Below are positions 16,717 through 24,475 of a stretch of 26,795 nucleotides of DNA, piece by piece; position 1 is the first letter of the stretch, and every line of letters starts with the position of its first letter. Both the position numbers and the translations under genes were made by a program. A model generated the notes under the pieces. That model searched no databases. It was not told the origin of the DNA and was given only the letters and a program-made list of their open reading frames with translations. This DNA comes from Phycisphaerales bacterium UBA1926 (GTDB lineage Bacteria; Planctomycetota; Phycisphaerae; Phycisphaerales; UBA1924). The stretch is from NCBI GenBank assembly GCA_002337215.1, contig DDFO01000033.1:759-27553 (forward strand), given 5' to 3'.

Positions 16717-17550
16717 TCAGAAGACCTTGGGATTCGAGCGGAACCCGCTGGGGGTCATCCCGGTGTGCTGGGCGAACCAGCGGGTGAACGTCGCGTGACC
16801 CGAGAACCCGAGCAGATCGGCGATCTCGCCGATCGACAACTGGTTGCTCAGCAGCACGGTTTTCGCCCGGTCGAGCCTCCGCGTGGTCGAATAGCGGTGC
16901 GGGGTCATCCCCATCGCCTGCTCGAACAGACGGGCGAGCTGCCGGCTCGATATCCCGGCAGCGCGGGCGATGTCATCGAGACCCAACGGGTCGTGGAGGT
17001 TCTCTTCGATCGTCGTGACCGCACGCTCGACGACCGGGTGGATCTCATCGCCCAGTCCCCGGCGGACAGAAGATGGCCCGCCGTCCGGCCAGGCGATCAG
17101 AAGCGACAGAATGCCCAGAATTGACGTGTTTTCAAGGGCGATGTAAGGATTGATCGAGACGGATAGACTCGCGGCGGTCTCAAAGAGCCCCGCGGAGGGG
17201 TGCTGCGCCAGGCGGGGGAGCGGCACGGCGTTGAGCGATCCGAGCGGCGTGTTGGGCTCGACTTTGATGTTGTACACCGCGGCGGTCGCGTCGGTTGGTT
17301 CGAGCGTGTACCCGTGCGTCTCGCCCGGGTAGGCAACCAACGCAATGTCAGAGTCAAAGCGGAGCCACCGGCCCGATGTAAAGACCTTCCCCCGGCACCC
17401 CCGCACGAGATCGAACTGGATCTCGTTGTCGTGATGGTGCGGCGCGATATCCAGAGGCTCGACGAGGTGGTCGTGCCGCAACGCCGACGCCGAGCAGGCC
17501 GACGCGAACAACTCGATGGCCAATTCTCGGATAAAGAGATCTCGGTTCAT
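16717..17550 (-). CDS. AraC-family transcriptional regulator
   Basis: A 277-residue regulator with an N-terminal cupin-like sensing domain (PHHHDNEIQF at residues 37-46, then a beta-rich region) and a C-terminal AraC DNA-binding domain with two helix-turn-helices, about 190-210 (LDDIARAAGISSRQLARLF) and 238-262 (LSIGEIADLLGFSGHATFTRWF). The frame is open 135 codons further upstream, but ATG 17550 is the first methionine giving a normal cupin domain. GGAGG precedes it at a slightly long 11 bases, and a TATAAT promoter lies just upstream. It is divergent from the GH88 gene and sits between the two halves of the KDG pathway (eda run and GH88-kdgK run). It probably activates both in response to a uronate or KDG-type ligand bound by the cupin. 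Confidence 0.93.
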   Translation of the reverse strand: MNRDLFIRELAIELFASACSASALRHDHLVEPLDIAPHHHDNEIQFDLVRGCRGKVFTSGRWLRFDSDIALVAYPGETHGYTLEPTDATAAVYNIKVEPNTPLGSLNAVPLPRLAQHPSAGLFETAASLSVSINPYIALENTSILGILSLLIAWPDGGPSSVRRGLGDEIHPVVERAVTTIEENLHDPLGLDDIARAAGISSRQLARLFEQAMGMTPHRYSTTRRLDRAKTVLLSNQLSIGEIADLLGFSGHATFTRWFAQHTGMTPSGFRSNPKVF

Positions 17551-17580
17551 GGGCCGCGATGCCTCCAGCAATGGTTTGCC

Positions 17581-17608
17581 ATTATAGACATGAACGTCGC
17601 CGTCGCAA
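17581..17608 (-). promoter_or_regulatory. Promoter of the AraC-type gene
   Basis: On the minus strand TTGCGA (17608-17603) and a perfect TATAAT (17586-17581) are separated by 16 bases, about 30 bases ahead of the AraC-type ATG. The -35 box overlaps the shared motif at 17605-17621, so the regulator could repress its own gene while activating the divergent one. Confidence 0.6.
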
Positions 17609-17621
17609 GATCTGTCCGGTA
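17605..17621. promoter_or_regulatory. Shared motif in the araC/GH88 divergent region
   Basis: GCAAGATCTGTCCGGTA matches the eda-upstream motif at 13 of 17 positions. It overlaps the -35 box of the AraC-type gene and abuts the TACAGT (17620-17625) that could be the -10 box of the GH88 gene. The GH88 side has no recognisable -35 box (TCGCCG at 17597-17602), as expected for an activator-dependent promoter. Confidence 0.4.
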
Positions 17622-17646
17622 CAGTGCCCACCGGAGGCCAGTTCTT

Positions 17647-19077
17647 ATGATCAAGATCGACACCACGCTCACACCCGCCGACCTGCGACCCGCGATCGAC
17701 TCGCTCTGGGAAGCGTCCGCAACAAAGATCCTCGCGATCGACGAGGCGTTCGGCCCGGGCTCCCCCACCCCCGTCGTCACCCGCGAAGGCGTCTACCAGC
17801 CGCAGGGGTGGACCGAGTGGACCCAGGGCTTCCAGCACGGGTCCGCAGCCCTTCAGTTCGATGCGACGGGGGACGAGCGATTCCTGAACCTCGCCCGCGA
17901 GCGCACGATCCAAACCATGGCGTCGCACGTGTCCCACATCGGGGTGCACGACCACGGCTTCAACAATGTCTCGACCTACGGCAATCTCCTCCGCCTCGCC
18001 CTTGAGGGCCGGTACGACGCGAGCGACTACGAACTCGAATTCTGCCGCATGGCGCTGATGGCGAGCGGCGCGGTGCAGGCCGCCCGCTGGTCAAAGACCC
18101 TCGACGGGGGCGGGTACATCTATTCGTTCAACGGCCCGCAGTCGCTGTTCGTCGACACGATCCGCTCCTGCCGGTCGCTGGCGGTCGCCCACCTGCTGGG
18201 ACACGCGCTCATGGGCGAGCGCGACGAGAAGATCAGCCTTTTCGATCGGCTCGTGATGCACGCCAACGCGACGGCGAAGTACTCCGTCTTCTACGGCGAG
18301 GACCGCGACATCTACGACGTCCGCGGGCGCACCTGCCACGAGGCACTATTCAACACCAACAACGGCGACTTCCGCGCCCCCTCTACGCAGCAGGGATACA
18401 GCCCCTTCAGCACCTGGACACGGGGGCAGGCGTGGGCGATGTGCGGCTATCCGGAAGAACTCGAGTTCCTGGCCGAGGTCGATGACGCGGACTTCGAGCC
18501 GCACGGCGGGCGCGAGAGGGTCACGCAGATGATGCTCCGAGCCGCGGAGGCGTGCGCGGATTACTACATCAACCACACACCGACGTGCGGCGTCCCCTAT
18601 TGGGATGCGGGTGCCCCGGGTCTGGCGCACATGGGTGATGTAAACGGTCGGCCCGCCGAGCCCTACAACGACCACGAACCCGTGGACAGCTCTGCAGCGG
18701 CGATCGCGGCCCAGGGCCTGCTCCGCCTCGGCATGCTCCCCGAATCGCTGGTGCCGAAGGCCGATGCGCAGAAGTACACGCAGGCGGGGCTGACGATTAC
18801 GCGGGCTCTATTGAGCCAGACGTACCTCTCGACCGACCCGGCTCATCAGGGCCTGCTGCTGCACACGATCTATCACCGCCCTCGCAACTGGGATCACATC
18901 CCCGAAGGCTCGAAGATCCCCGCGCACGAATCGAGCATGTGGGGCGATTACCACCTGCGAGAACTCGCACTGCTCGTCCAGCGGATGGGCGAGAGCGCGC
19001 GGACACCCGCGTTCTTCCACGCGGCGGTGCCCGCCGAGAAATCCTCAGCGAAGATGGCGAAGGGAGCCGCGTCGTGA
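17647..19077 (+). CDS. GH88-family unsaturated glucuronyl hydrolase
   Basis: A 476-residue alpha/alpha-barrel enzyme without a signal peptide, so cytoplasmic. Family blocks include HDHGFNN with D102, SLFVDTIRS with D170 (the probable catalytic acid pair, equivalent to the two Asp of Bacillus UGL), TWTRGQAWAMCGY near residue 260, DSSAAAIAAQGL, and SSMWGDYHLREL near the end. It is longer than the usual 370-400 residues. The frame is open upstream, but ATG 17647 has GGAGG 9 bases before it and lies after the divergent promoter region. It hydrates the C4=C5 double bond of unsaturated uronyl oligosaccharides made by lyases, releasing DEH after ring opening. It is coupled to the next SDR by a 4-base overlap and heads the run that contains kdgK. 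Confidence 0.92.
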   Translation: MIKIDTTLTPADLRPAIDSLWEASATKILAIDEAFGPGSPTPVVTREGVYQPQGWTEWTQGFQHGSAALQFDATGDERFLNLARERTIQTMASHVSHIGVHDHGFNNVSTYGNLLRLALEGRYDASDYELEFCRMALMASGAVQAARWSKTLDGGGYIYSFNGPQSLFVDTIRSCRSLAVAHLLGHALMGERDEKISLFDRLVMHANATAKYSVFYGEDRDIYDVRGRTCHEALFNTNNGDFRAPSTQQGYSPFSTWTRGQAWAMCGYPEELEFLAEVDDADFEPHGGRERVTQMMLRAAEACADYYINHTPTCGVPYWDAGAPGLAHMGDVNGRPAEPYNDHEPVDSSAAAIAAQGLLRLGMLPESLVPKADAQKYTQAGLTITRALLSQTYLSTDPAHQGLLLHTIYHRPRNWDHIPEGSKIPAHESSMWGDYHLRELALLVQRMGESARTPAFFHAAVPAEKSSAKMAKGAAS

Positions 19078-19847
19078 CCCGGCCTGTCGCGTTCGTCACC
19101 GGTGGGTCGCGCGGGATCGGGCTGGGCATCGCCCGGGAACTCGCGGCGCACGGGTACGACATCGTGATCAACGGTCGGCGGGAGAGAGCCCAGGTTGAGC
19201 CTGTGCTCGCCGAGCTCGACGCGATCGGCGGGACATCGCGGTATGTGCGCATGGACGTGTCCGATGATGCAGCCCACGGCCCCGCCCTCGATCAGATCAT
19301 CGCGGAGACAGGCAGGCTCGACGCGCTGGTCAACAACGCGGGTGTGGCGCCGTCGGTGCGCACGGATGTGCTCGAGATGACCGCGGAGAGTTATGACCGC
19401 GTGATGGGGATCAACCTGCGTGGGCCCCTCCTGCTCAGCCAGGCGGCGGCGAACCGGATGCTGGCGTTGATCAAGGCCGGCACGATCGAGCGTGGGCGGA
19501 TCATCAACGTCTCGAGCGTCAGCGCGACGGTGGTGAGCACCGCTCGTGCGGAGTATTGCATCTCGAAGGCTGGAGTTGCGATGGCGACACAGATCCTCGC
19601 GGCGCGGCTCGCGGACGACGGGATCGATGTCTACGAGGTCCGCCCCGGGATCATCCAGACGGACATGACCGCGGGGGTGCAGGGCAAGTACGATGCGCTC
19701 ATCGAGGGTGGGCTGACCGTCGAGCGGCGATGGGGGCAACCCGAGGACGTGGGGCGGGCGGTCGCGATGCTCGCGACGGGGACGCTCCGGTACGCGACCG
19801 GTCAAGTGCTGACAATCGACGGCGGGCTGACGCTGCCCAGACTCTGA
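19074..19847 (+). CDS. FabG-like short-chain dehydrogenase/reductase, candidate DEH reductase
   Basis: A 257-residue classical SDR: GGSRGIG nucleotide loop at residues 10-16, NNAG at 87-90, and catalytic S148, Y161 and K165 (YCISK). It ends DGGLTLP, as FabG-type enzymes do. The GTG start overlaps the GH88 stop (GTGA), with AGGGAG 7 bases upstream, so the two are translationally coupled. The frame continues upstream inside GH88, but that part is a shadow. Sequence alone would call it a 3-oxoacyl-ACP reductase. Its place between an unsaturated glucuronyl hydrolase and KDG kinase, and the lack of kduI/kduD in the window, point instead to reduction of DEH (4-deoxy-5-hexoseulose uronate) to KDG, as alginate-pathway SDRs do. 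That role is inference. Confidence 0.88.
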   Translation: MTRPVAFVTGGSRGIGLGIARELAAHGYDIVINGRRERAQVEPVLAELDAIGGTSRYVRMDVSDDAAHGPALDQIIAETGRLDALVNNAGVAPSVRTDVLEMTAESYDRVMGINLRGPLLLSQAAANRMLALIKAGTIERGRIINVSSVSATVVSTARAEYCISKAGVAMATQILAARLADDGIDVYEVRPGIIQTDMTAGVQGKYDALIEGGLTVERRWGQPEDVGRAVAMLATGTLRYATGQVLTIDGGLTLPRL

Positions 19848-19908
19848 ACACGTCGACCCGGCCCCCGCGAGTTTCCCGAGGGATTCTCGGATGCAAGGAG
19901 ATGGACCG

Positions 19909-20952
19909 ATGAGCAACAGCAAGCCACGTGTGGTGACCTTCGGCGAGATCATGCTCAGGCTCGCGACACCCGGTTTCCAGCGGTTCGTCCAATCCGACAC
20001 GCTCGAGGCGACCTACGGCGGGGGCGAGGCGAACGTCGCCGTCAGCCTCGCGAACTACGGCATCGACGCGGCCTTTGTGTCGCGGGTCCCGTCCAACGAC
20101 ATCGGGCAGTCGGCGGTCAACAGCCTGCGGAAGTTCGGCGTGGACACCTCGCTCGTGCTCCGAGGCGGGGCGCGCCTCGGGATCTATTTCCTCGAAACGG
20201 GTGCGAGCCAGCGGGCGTCGCGGGTGATTTACGACCGGGCGAACTCCGCGATTTCGGAGATCACGCCGGGCGATCTCGATCCGGACGCGATCTTCGAGGG
20301 CGCGACCTGGTTCCACTGGACCGGGATCACCCCCGCGCTGGGCGAGGGCCCCGCTCGGTGCGTCACGCTGCTCTGCGAAGAGGCAAAGAAGCGCGGCGTG
20401 CGTGTGAGCTGCGATCTGAACTTCCGCGCCAAACTCTGGACCACCGAGCAGGCCCAGAAGGTCATGCGACCGCTCATGGAGCACATCGATGTCTGCATCT
20501 GCAACGAGGAGGACGCACAGAAATCGCTGGGCTTCCACGCGGGTGCGACCGACGTGCACGCTGGGGAACTCGACGAGTCGGGCTACGCGACCATGTGCGG
20601 CGAGCTGATGGACGAGTTCGGGTTCGACACCGTCGCGATCACCCTGCGGGAGAGTTTCTCGGCGAGCCGGAACGGATGGTCGGCGATCATGAAGGATACA
20701 AGGGACTGCGTGACGCCCCACCGCTCGCGCCGGTACGACATCCAGATCGTGGACCGCGTGGGCGGGGGCGACTCGTTCGCGGGCGGGCTCATCGCGGGCC
20801 TGATCGAGAAAGAAAGCACACGGGACGCGCTCGAGTTTGCCGTCGCGGCGTCGTGCCTCAAACAGACCATCCCCGGGGACGCGAACCTCGTGAGCAAGAA
20901 GGAAGTCGAGCAGCTCGCGGGGGGGGACGGCTCGGGCCGAGTCGTACGATAA
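19909..20952 (+). CDS. kdgK: 2-keto-3-deoxygluconate kinase (PfkB/ribokinase family)
   Basis: A 347-residue PfkB-family sugar kinase. It has the N-terminal FGEIMLRL and GGGEANVAVSLANYG (motif 1) typical of KDG kinases and the C-terminal VDRVGGGDSFAGGL motif with catalytic base D288. ATG 19909 is preferred over ATG 19891 because AAGGAG (19895-19900) lies 8 bases before it. It phosphorylates KDG to KDPG with ATP in the cytoplasm, joining both uronate routes to the aldolase at 15946-16602. It follows the SDR after 61 bases. A 6-bp GC hairpin follows 3 bases after its stop. The product is close to the archetype; a related 2-keto-3-deoxy acid (for example KDGal) could also be a substrate. Confidence 0.92.
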   Translation: MSNSKPRVVTFGEIMLRLATPGFQRFVQSDTLEATYGGGEANVAVSLANYGIDAAFVSRVPSNDIGQSAVNSLRKFGVDTSLVLRGGARLGIYFLETGASQRASRVIYDRANSAISEITPGDLDPDAIFEGATWFHWTGITPALGEGPARCVTLLCEEAKKRGVRVSCDLNFRAKLWTTEQAQKVMRPLMEHIDVCICNEEDAQKSLGFHAGATDVHAGELDESGYATMCGELMDEFGFDTVAITLRESFSASRNGWSAIMKDTRDCVTPHRSRRYDIQIVDRVGGGDSFAGGLIAGLIEKESTRDALEFAVAASCLKQTIPGDANLVSKKEVEQLAGGDGSGRVVR

Positions 20953-20955
20953 GCC

Positions 20956-20970
20956 GGCCGGCGTCCGGCC
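20956..20970 (+). other. GC hairpin directly behind kdgK
   Basis: GGCCGG, a CGT loop and CCGGCC form a perfect 6-bp stem beginning 4 bases after the kdgK stop. No T run follows, so it would be a partial terminator or an mRNA 3'-end stabiliser between kdgK and the transporter gene. I see no promoter in the rest of the 148-base gap. Confidence 0.4.
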
Positions 20971-21100
20971 TATCTCGGGTCGGTTCTCGTCCGGGTGCAT
21001 CGCCTGCACCGACACGATCGAACCAGATCGCCATCGACCAAGGTGATCACACACACGCGATCGCCGGTACGCACCGATCAACACCAAACGAGGACTCCGC

Positions 21101-21616
21101 GTGAACTCCCTTCCTTACATGATCCTCGTCTTCTTCGCGGGGCTCAGTTGGCCGCTCCAGGCGGTTGTGAATTCCGAGCTCAAGCACAGAACAGGCCAGC
21201 CGCTCGCGTCGGCATTCGTCAACGGCGGCGGGGCCGCGGTGCTCGCGGGGCTCGCGTTGGTCGTGCTGGGCCTCTGGGCCCGTAAGCTGCAGATGCCGAC
21301 CGCCGACGAGATCCAGCAGATCCCTTGGTGGGCCTACCTGGGCGGCGTCTTCTCGGTGCTCGTGATCGTCGCCCAGTCGTCGTCGGCCGTCCCGCTCGGC
21401 GTCGCGATGCTGATCACGCTCTTCGTCGCGGGCCAGGCCGTCTCGAGCATGGTCTTCGATCAGTTCGGCTTGCTCGGCCTTGAGCAACGGTCGATCTCAC
21501 CCCTGCGGGCCGTCGCTGTCGCGTTGCTGCTCTGCTGTGTCGGCCTGCTCGCGGTGGACCGAAAGCGGAATTCGCCCAGCCCCGAAGAGCCCGTCGTGAG
21601 CCTTCGCGAGGAGTGA
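21101..21616 (+). CDS. Small DMT-superfamily transporter, YdcZ/DUF606 type
   Basis: A 171-residue integral membrane protein with five predicted helices at about residues 5-24, 36-60, 76-94, 98-118 and 132-152. The WPLQAVVNSEL segment in helix 1 and FDQFGLLG before the last helix fit the YdcZ (PF04657) family, which forms half-size units. The GTG start has AGGA 6 bases upstream. It ends the GH88-SDR-kdgK run. Functions in this family are mostly unknown. Position suggests movement of a uronate, DEH or KDG across the inner membrane, or relief of a toxic intermediate, but nothing in the sequence proves it. Confidence 0.82.
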   Translation: MNSLPYMILVFFAGLSWPLQAVVNSELKHRTGQPLASAFVNGGGAAVLAGLALVVLGLWARKLQMPTADEIQQIPWWAYLGGVFSVLVIVAQSSSAVPLGVAMLITLFVAGQAVSSMVFDQFGLLGLEQRSISPLRAVAVALLLCCVGLLAVDRKRNSPSPEEPVVSLREE

Positions 21617-21635
21617 CGCCCATCCCTACTTTTCA

Positions 21636-21651
21636 CCGTGGGTTTCCGCGG
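21636..21651 (+). terminator. Weak hairpin in the convergent gap behind the YdcZ-type gene
   Basis: CCGTGG, a GTTT loop and CCGCGG form a 6-bp stem with one T.G wobble on the plus strand, 20 bases after the transporter stop. On the minus strand the wobble is a mismatch. There is only GTT after it, so termination would be inefficient or Rho-assisted. Confidence 0.3.
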
Positions 21652-21686
21652 GTTCATGCCTTGGGTTCTCTCCGATTGACCGCCGA

Positions 21687-22502
21687 TCAGACGGTGTACG
21701 AAAGAAACCCGCCGTCGACGCAGAGGTCCGACCCCGTCACGAACCCGCTCGCGCGGTGGCTCGCGAGGTAGACCGCCGCCCCGACCAGTTCGCTCGGGTC
21801 GCCGAACCGGTGCATCGGCGTGCGCCCGAGGATGAGCGCCCCGCGTTCGGTGGGCGTTCCGTCGGGGTTGAAGAGCAGAGCCCGGTTCTGCTCGGCCGGA
21901 AAAAACCCGGGCGTGATCGTGTTCACCCGGACACCCTCGGTCGCCCACTCCCGCGCCAGAAATTTCGAGAGGTTCAGCAGCGCCGCCTTCGCCGCCGAGT
22001 ACGCCACCCCGCGTGACACCGGGATATGGCTCGACACGCTCGCGATGTTGATGATGCTCGCGGGCGTCCCGCGGGCCGCCATCGCGGTGCCGAACACCTG
22101 GGCGGGCAGCAGCGCGCCCGCGACGAGATTCATGTCGAAGTTCTCGCGCCACGCGTCGAGCGGCAGATCGCCCAGCGCCTGATTCTCGGTCACCGACGCC
22201 CGCGGGCTGTTTCCCCCCGCGGCGCTGACGAGCACGTCGCAGACCCCGAGCTCACGTTCGATCGAGTCGCGGGCGTGCTCCAGCGAGTCCCGGCTCATCG
22301 CGTCCGCCTCGACGAACACCGCCCCGCCCCCCGTCTCGCGGATCGCCTCCGCCCTCGCCTCGCCCCGGTCCGCGTTTCGGCCCAGCACCGCGACGCGGGC
22401 GCCGTGCTTCGCGAGCCCCTCGGCGATCGCGCCGCCCAGCATGCCCGTCGCGCCGATGACCGCGGCGACCGAGCCCTCCAGATCAAAAAGACTCTCCGTC
22501 AT
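21687..22502 (-). CDS. SDR-type D-mannonate oxidoreductase / fructuronate reductase (YjmF/UxuB-like)
   Basis: A 271-residue SDR with the nucleotide loop GATGMLGG (residues 17-24), catalytic S155, Y168 and K172, and features of the Bacillus YjmF-type fructuronate reductases: LFDLEG at the start, GFFPAEQNR after the active site, RTPMHRFGDPSELVGA, and a DGGF-S-YTV C-terminus. ATG 22502 has GGAG 7 bases upstream and overlaps the DctM stop by 4 bases (ATGA), so it is coupled to the TRAP operon; the longer frame to 22541 lies inside dctM. It would reduce D-fructuronate to D-mannonate, linking the UxaC-like isomerase to ManD. Coupling to the transporter suggests that the imported compound is a uronate or aldonate. 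Its SDR fold is unrelated to E. coli UxuB. Confidence 0.82.
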   Translation of the reverse strand: MTESLFDLEGSVAAVIGATGMLGGAIAEGLAKHGARVAVLGRNADRGEARAEAIRETGGGAVFVEADAMSRDSLEHARDSIERELGVCDVLVSAAGGNSPRASVTENQALGDLPLDAWRENFDMNLVAGALLPAQVFGTAMAARGTPASIINIASVSSHIPVSRGVAYSAAKAALLNLSKFLAREWATEGVRVNTITPGFFPAEQNRALLFNPDGTPTERGALILGRTPMHRFGDPSELVGAAVYLASHRASGFVTGSDLCVDGGFLSYTV

Positions 22503-23896
22503 GGCGATTCTCCATCGGGCTGTGGGTTCACGGGCGACCACGCCGGCACCGGGTCAACCAGTTCGAGCGTACGCGGAAGCCACATACTCAGCCCGCTGAC
22601 GGCGGTCGTGAGCACGAGTGCCCCGACCATCGCGACGTAGAACGGGAGCATCGGCCTCGTGATCCGTGCGATCGAGACCCGACCGACACTGCACCCCACG
22701 AACAGACACGTGCCGACGGGAGGCGTGCACAGACCGATCGAGAGATTCAGGATCATCACCACGCCGAAGTGCGCCGGGTGCAGCCCGAGCGCCTGGGCAA
22801 CGGGAAGAAAGATCGGCGTGAAGATCAGGACCGCCGGCGTCATGTCGAGGAACGTGCCGACGACCAGCAGCGTCAGGTTCATCAGCACAAGCAGCACGAT
22901 CGGGTCCGCCGTGACCGAGAGCAACTGGTCGGCGAACGTCTGCGGGATGCGGAGATAACTCAGCACCCAGCTCAGCGCCTGGCTCGACGCGATCAGGAAC
23001 ATCACGATCGACGTCGTCCGCAGACTGTCGCGAACGATCACACGGACGCTCCGGATCGAGAGCCTCGCCCCCGACTCCCCGCGTGCGGCCTGCACGAACC
23101 GCTCCAACACCCCCACCACCACCGCGAAGAACACCGAGACCGCCGCCGCCTCGGTCGCGCTGAAGTACCCCCCCAGGATCCCCCCCAGCACGATCACGAT
23201 CAGCGTCATCGACGGGAGCGCCAGCAGGATCGCCGCGACCGCCGCCCCGACGCTCGCAGGCCTGCTCGCCGCCCGCGCCCGCGCTGTCAGTTCCGGGTCG
23301 GGACGGCGCACGAGCAGCGCCGTCGCCATCAGAAACAATCCCAGCAGGACCCCCGGGCCCACCCCCGCGAAGAAAAGCGCCGCGACCGAAGTCTGCGCGA
23401 CAACGGCGTACACGATCATCACGTTGCTCGGAGGGATGAGCAGCCCGGTTGTCGCCGCCGTCGTGCACAGGGCGGTCGCGTACCCGCGGTCTTCCCCTTC
23501 GCTCTCGAGCGCGGGGATGGTCACCCCGCCGATCGATGAGATCGCCGCGGCCGCGGACCCCGAGATCGAGCCGAACAGCATGCACGCGAGCACGTTGACA
23601 AGGCTCATCCCACCCGGCATCCAGCCGACGAGCACACGGGCCGCGTCGATCAACCGCTTCGCCATCCCGCTCGCGGACATCACGTTCCCGGCGATGATGA
23701 AAAACGGGATCGCGAGCAGCGGGAAGCTGTCCACGCCGGACGCCATCTTCTGAGCGATCGCCGTCGACACCTCCGCGTCCGACGCGGCGAGCAGCCCCAC
23801 CGCCGCCGCCGCCGCGACCGCGAACGCGACCGGGACGTTCAGCAGCAGCAGCGCCGCGAACACGACGATCAGCAGGGCGACGCCCAGCACTGTCAT
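22499..23896 (-). CDS. dctM: TRAP transporter large permease (DctM)
   Basis: A 465-residue polytopic membrane protein with about 12 hydrophobic segments. Characteristic TRAP-large-subunit blocks include the N-terminal LLLLNVPVAFAV, IPFFIIAGNVM, GSISGSAAAAISSIGGVTIPAL, GLLIPPSN and TPIFLPVAQALGLHP near the C-terminus. It is slightly longer than the usual 425-435 residues because of a longer C-terminal tail and a loop near residue 200. ATG 23896 overlaps the DctQ stop by 4 bases, and its own stop overlaps the next SDR. With DctQ and DctP it forms a sodium-driven, binding-protein-dependent importer of small carboxylates. A uronate or aldonate substrate is inferred from the coupled mannonate oxidoreductase. 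Confidence 0.94.
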   Translation of the reverse strand: MTVLGVALLIVVFAALLLLNVPVAFAVAAAAAVGLLAASDAEVSTAIAQKMASGVDSFPLLAIPFFIIAGNVMSASGMAKRLIDAARVLVGWMPGGMSLVNVLACMLFGSISGSAAAAISSIGGVTIPALESEGEDRGYATALCTTAATTGLLIPPSNVMIVYAVVAQTSVAALFFAGVGPGVLLGLFLMATALLVRRPDPELTARARAASRPASVGAAVAAILLALPSMTLIVIVLGGILGGYFSATEAAAVSVFFAVVVGVLERFVQAARGESGARLSIRSVRVIVRDSLRTTSIVMFLIASSQALSWVLSYLRIPQTFADQLLSVTADPIVLLVLMNLTLLVVGTFLDMTPAVLIFTPIFLPVAQALGLHPAHFGVVMILNLSIGLCTPPVGTCLFVGCSVGRVSIARITRPMLPFYVAMVGALVLTTAVSGLSMWLPRTLELVDPVPAWSPVNPQPDGESP

Positions 23897-24471
23897 ACCG
23901 CCCCTCCCGCGTCGGTCGGCGCGCCGCGCCCGGAAGCCGGGTCACCCGCCAAGTCGTGGCACGCCGGCGCGGACGGCTCGAGAATCTCGCGCACCGCCGT
24001 GATCGCGATCAGCACCCCCGCGATGGGCACGGGGAGGTACTGCCACGCTCGGCCTATCCCCAGCGCGGGCATGGTCTGACCGAAGCTGAGCCGTTCCGCA
24101 TACAGTGTCCCACCCCCGACGACCATGACCAGGACCGCGAACAGATAGACGAAGCCCGCGCCCGCCCTGCGGCAGAACCGCGCGACCCCGGGGTCCATTC
24201 TCATCACGACAAGATCGACACCGAGGTGGGCGTTGCCGCTGTACGTCATCGCCCCGCCCAGCAGCGTGACCCAGATCAGCAGCAGCCGCGCTGCCTCTTC
24301 CGTCCAGCGGGCCTGGTTGCCGAGCAGAAACCGGGTCGAAACGCCGTAAAGCACATCGAGCGTGAGCAGCACCAACGCAACGGACGCGGCGAACGCGTTC
24401 GCCCTCGCCACCACCGATTCGAACCGGTAGATCACCGAGCCGGTGCGCGGTCGAGCAGACGAATCGGTCAA
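23893..24471 (-). CDS. dctQ: TRAP transporter small permease (DctQ)
   Basis: A 192-residue protein with four predicted helices at about residues 26-48, 60-78, 105-125 and 145-165, and the family motif WTEEAARLLLIW between the first two. The C-terminal tail (170-192) is Gly/Ala/Asp-rich and probably cytoplasmic. The start is a TTG at 24471, 4 bases after the DctP stop, with a GGGGGGTGA sequence about 5 bases before it; no ATG or well-placed GTG lies nearby. It pairs with DctM to form the membrane part of the TRAP importer. Confidence 0.88.
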   Translation of the reverse strand: MTDSSARPRTGSVIYRFESVVARANAFAASVALVLLTLDVLYGVSTRFLLGNQARWTEEAARLLLIWVTLLGGAMTYSGNAHLGVDLVVMRMDPGVARFCRRAGAGFVYLFAVLVMVVGGGTLYAERLSFGQTMPALGIGRAWQYLPVPIAGVLIAITAVREILEPSAPACHDLAGDPASGRGAPTDAGGAV

Positions 24472-24475
24472 GGCG

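Noticed and set aside
15934..17124. Plus-strand open frame (396 codons) opposite eda and the AraC-type gene
   Set aside because: It covers the opposite strand of two genes with complete catalytic or DNA-binding motifs and spans their intergenic region.
19699..21087. Minus-strand open frame (462 codons) opposite the SDR and kdgK
   Set aside because: Arg-rich and motif-free; the plus strand carries the PfkB and SDR signatures.
22554..23945. Second minus-strand frame (463 codons) over dctM
   Set aside because: The translation is Arg/Gly/Asp-rich with no membrane segments, whereas the other frame gives a typical polytopic DctM.
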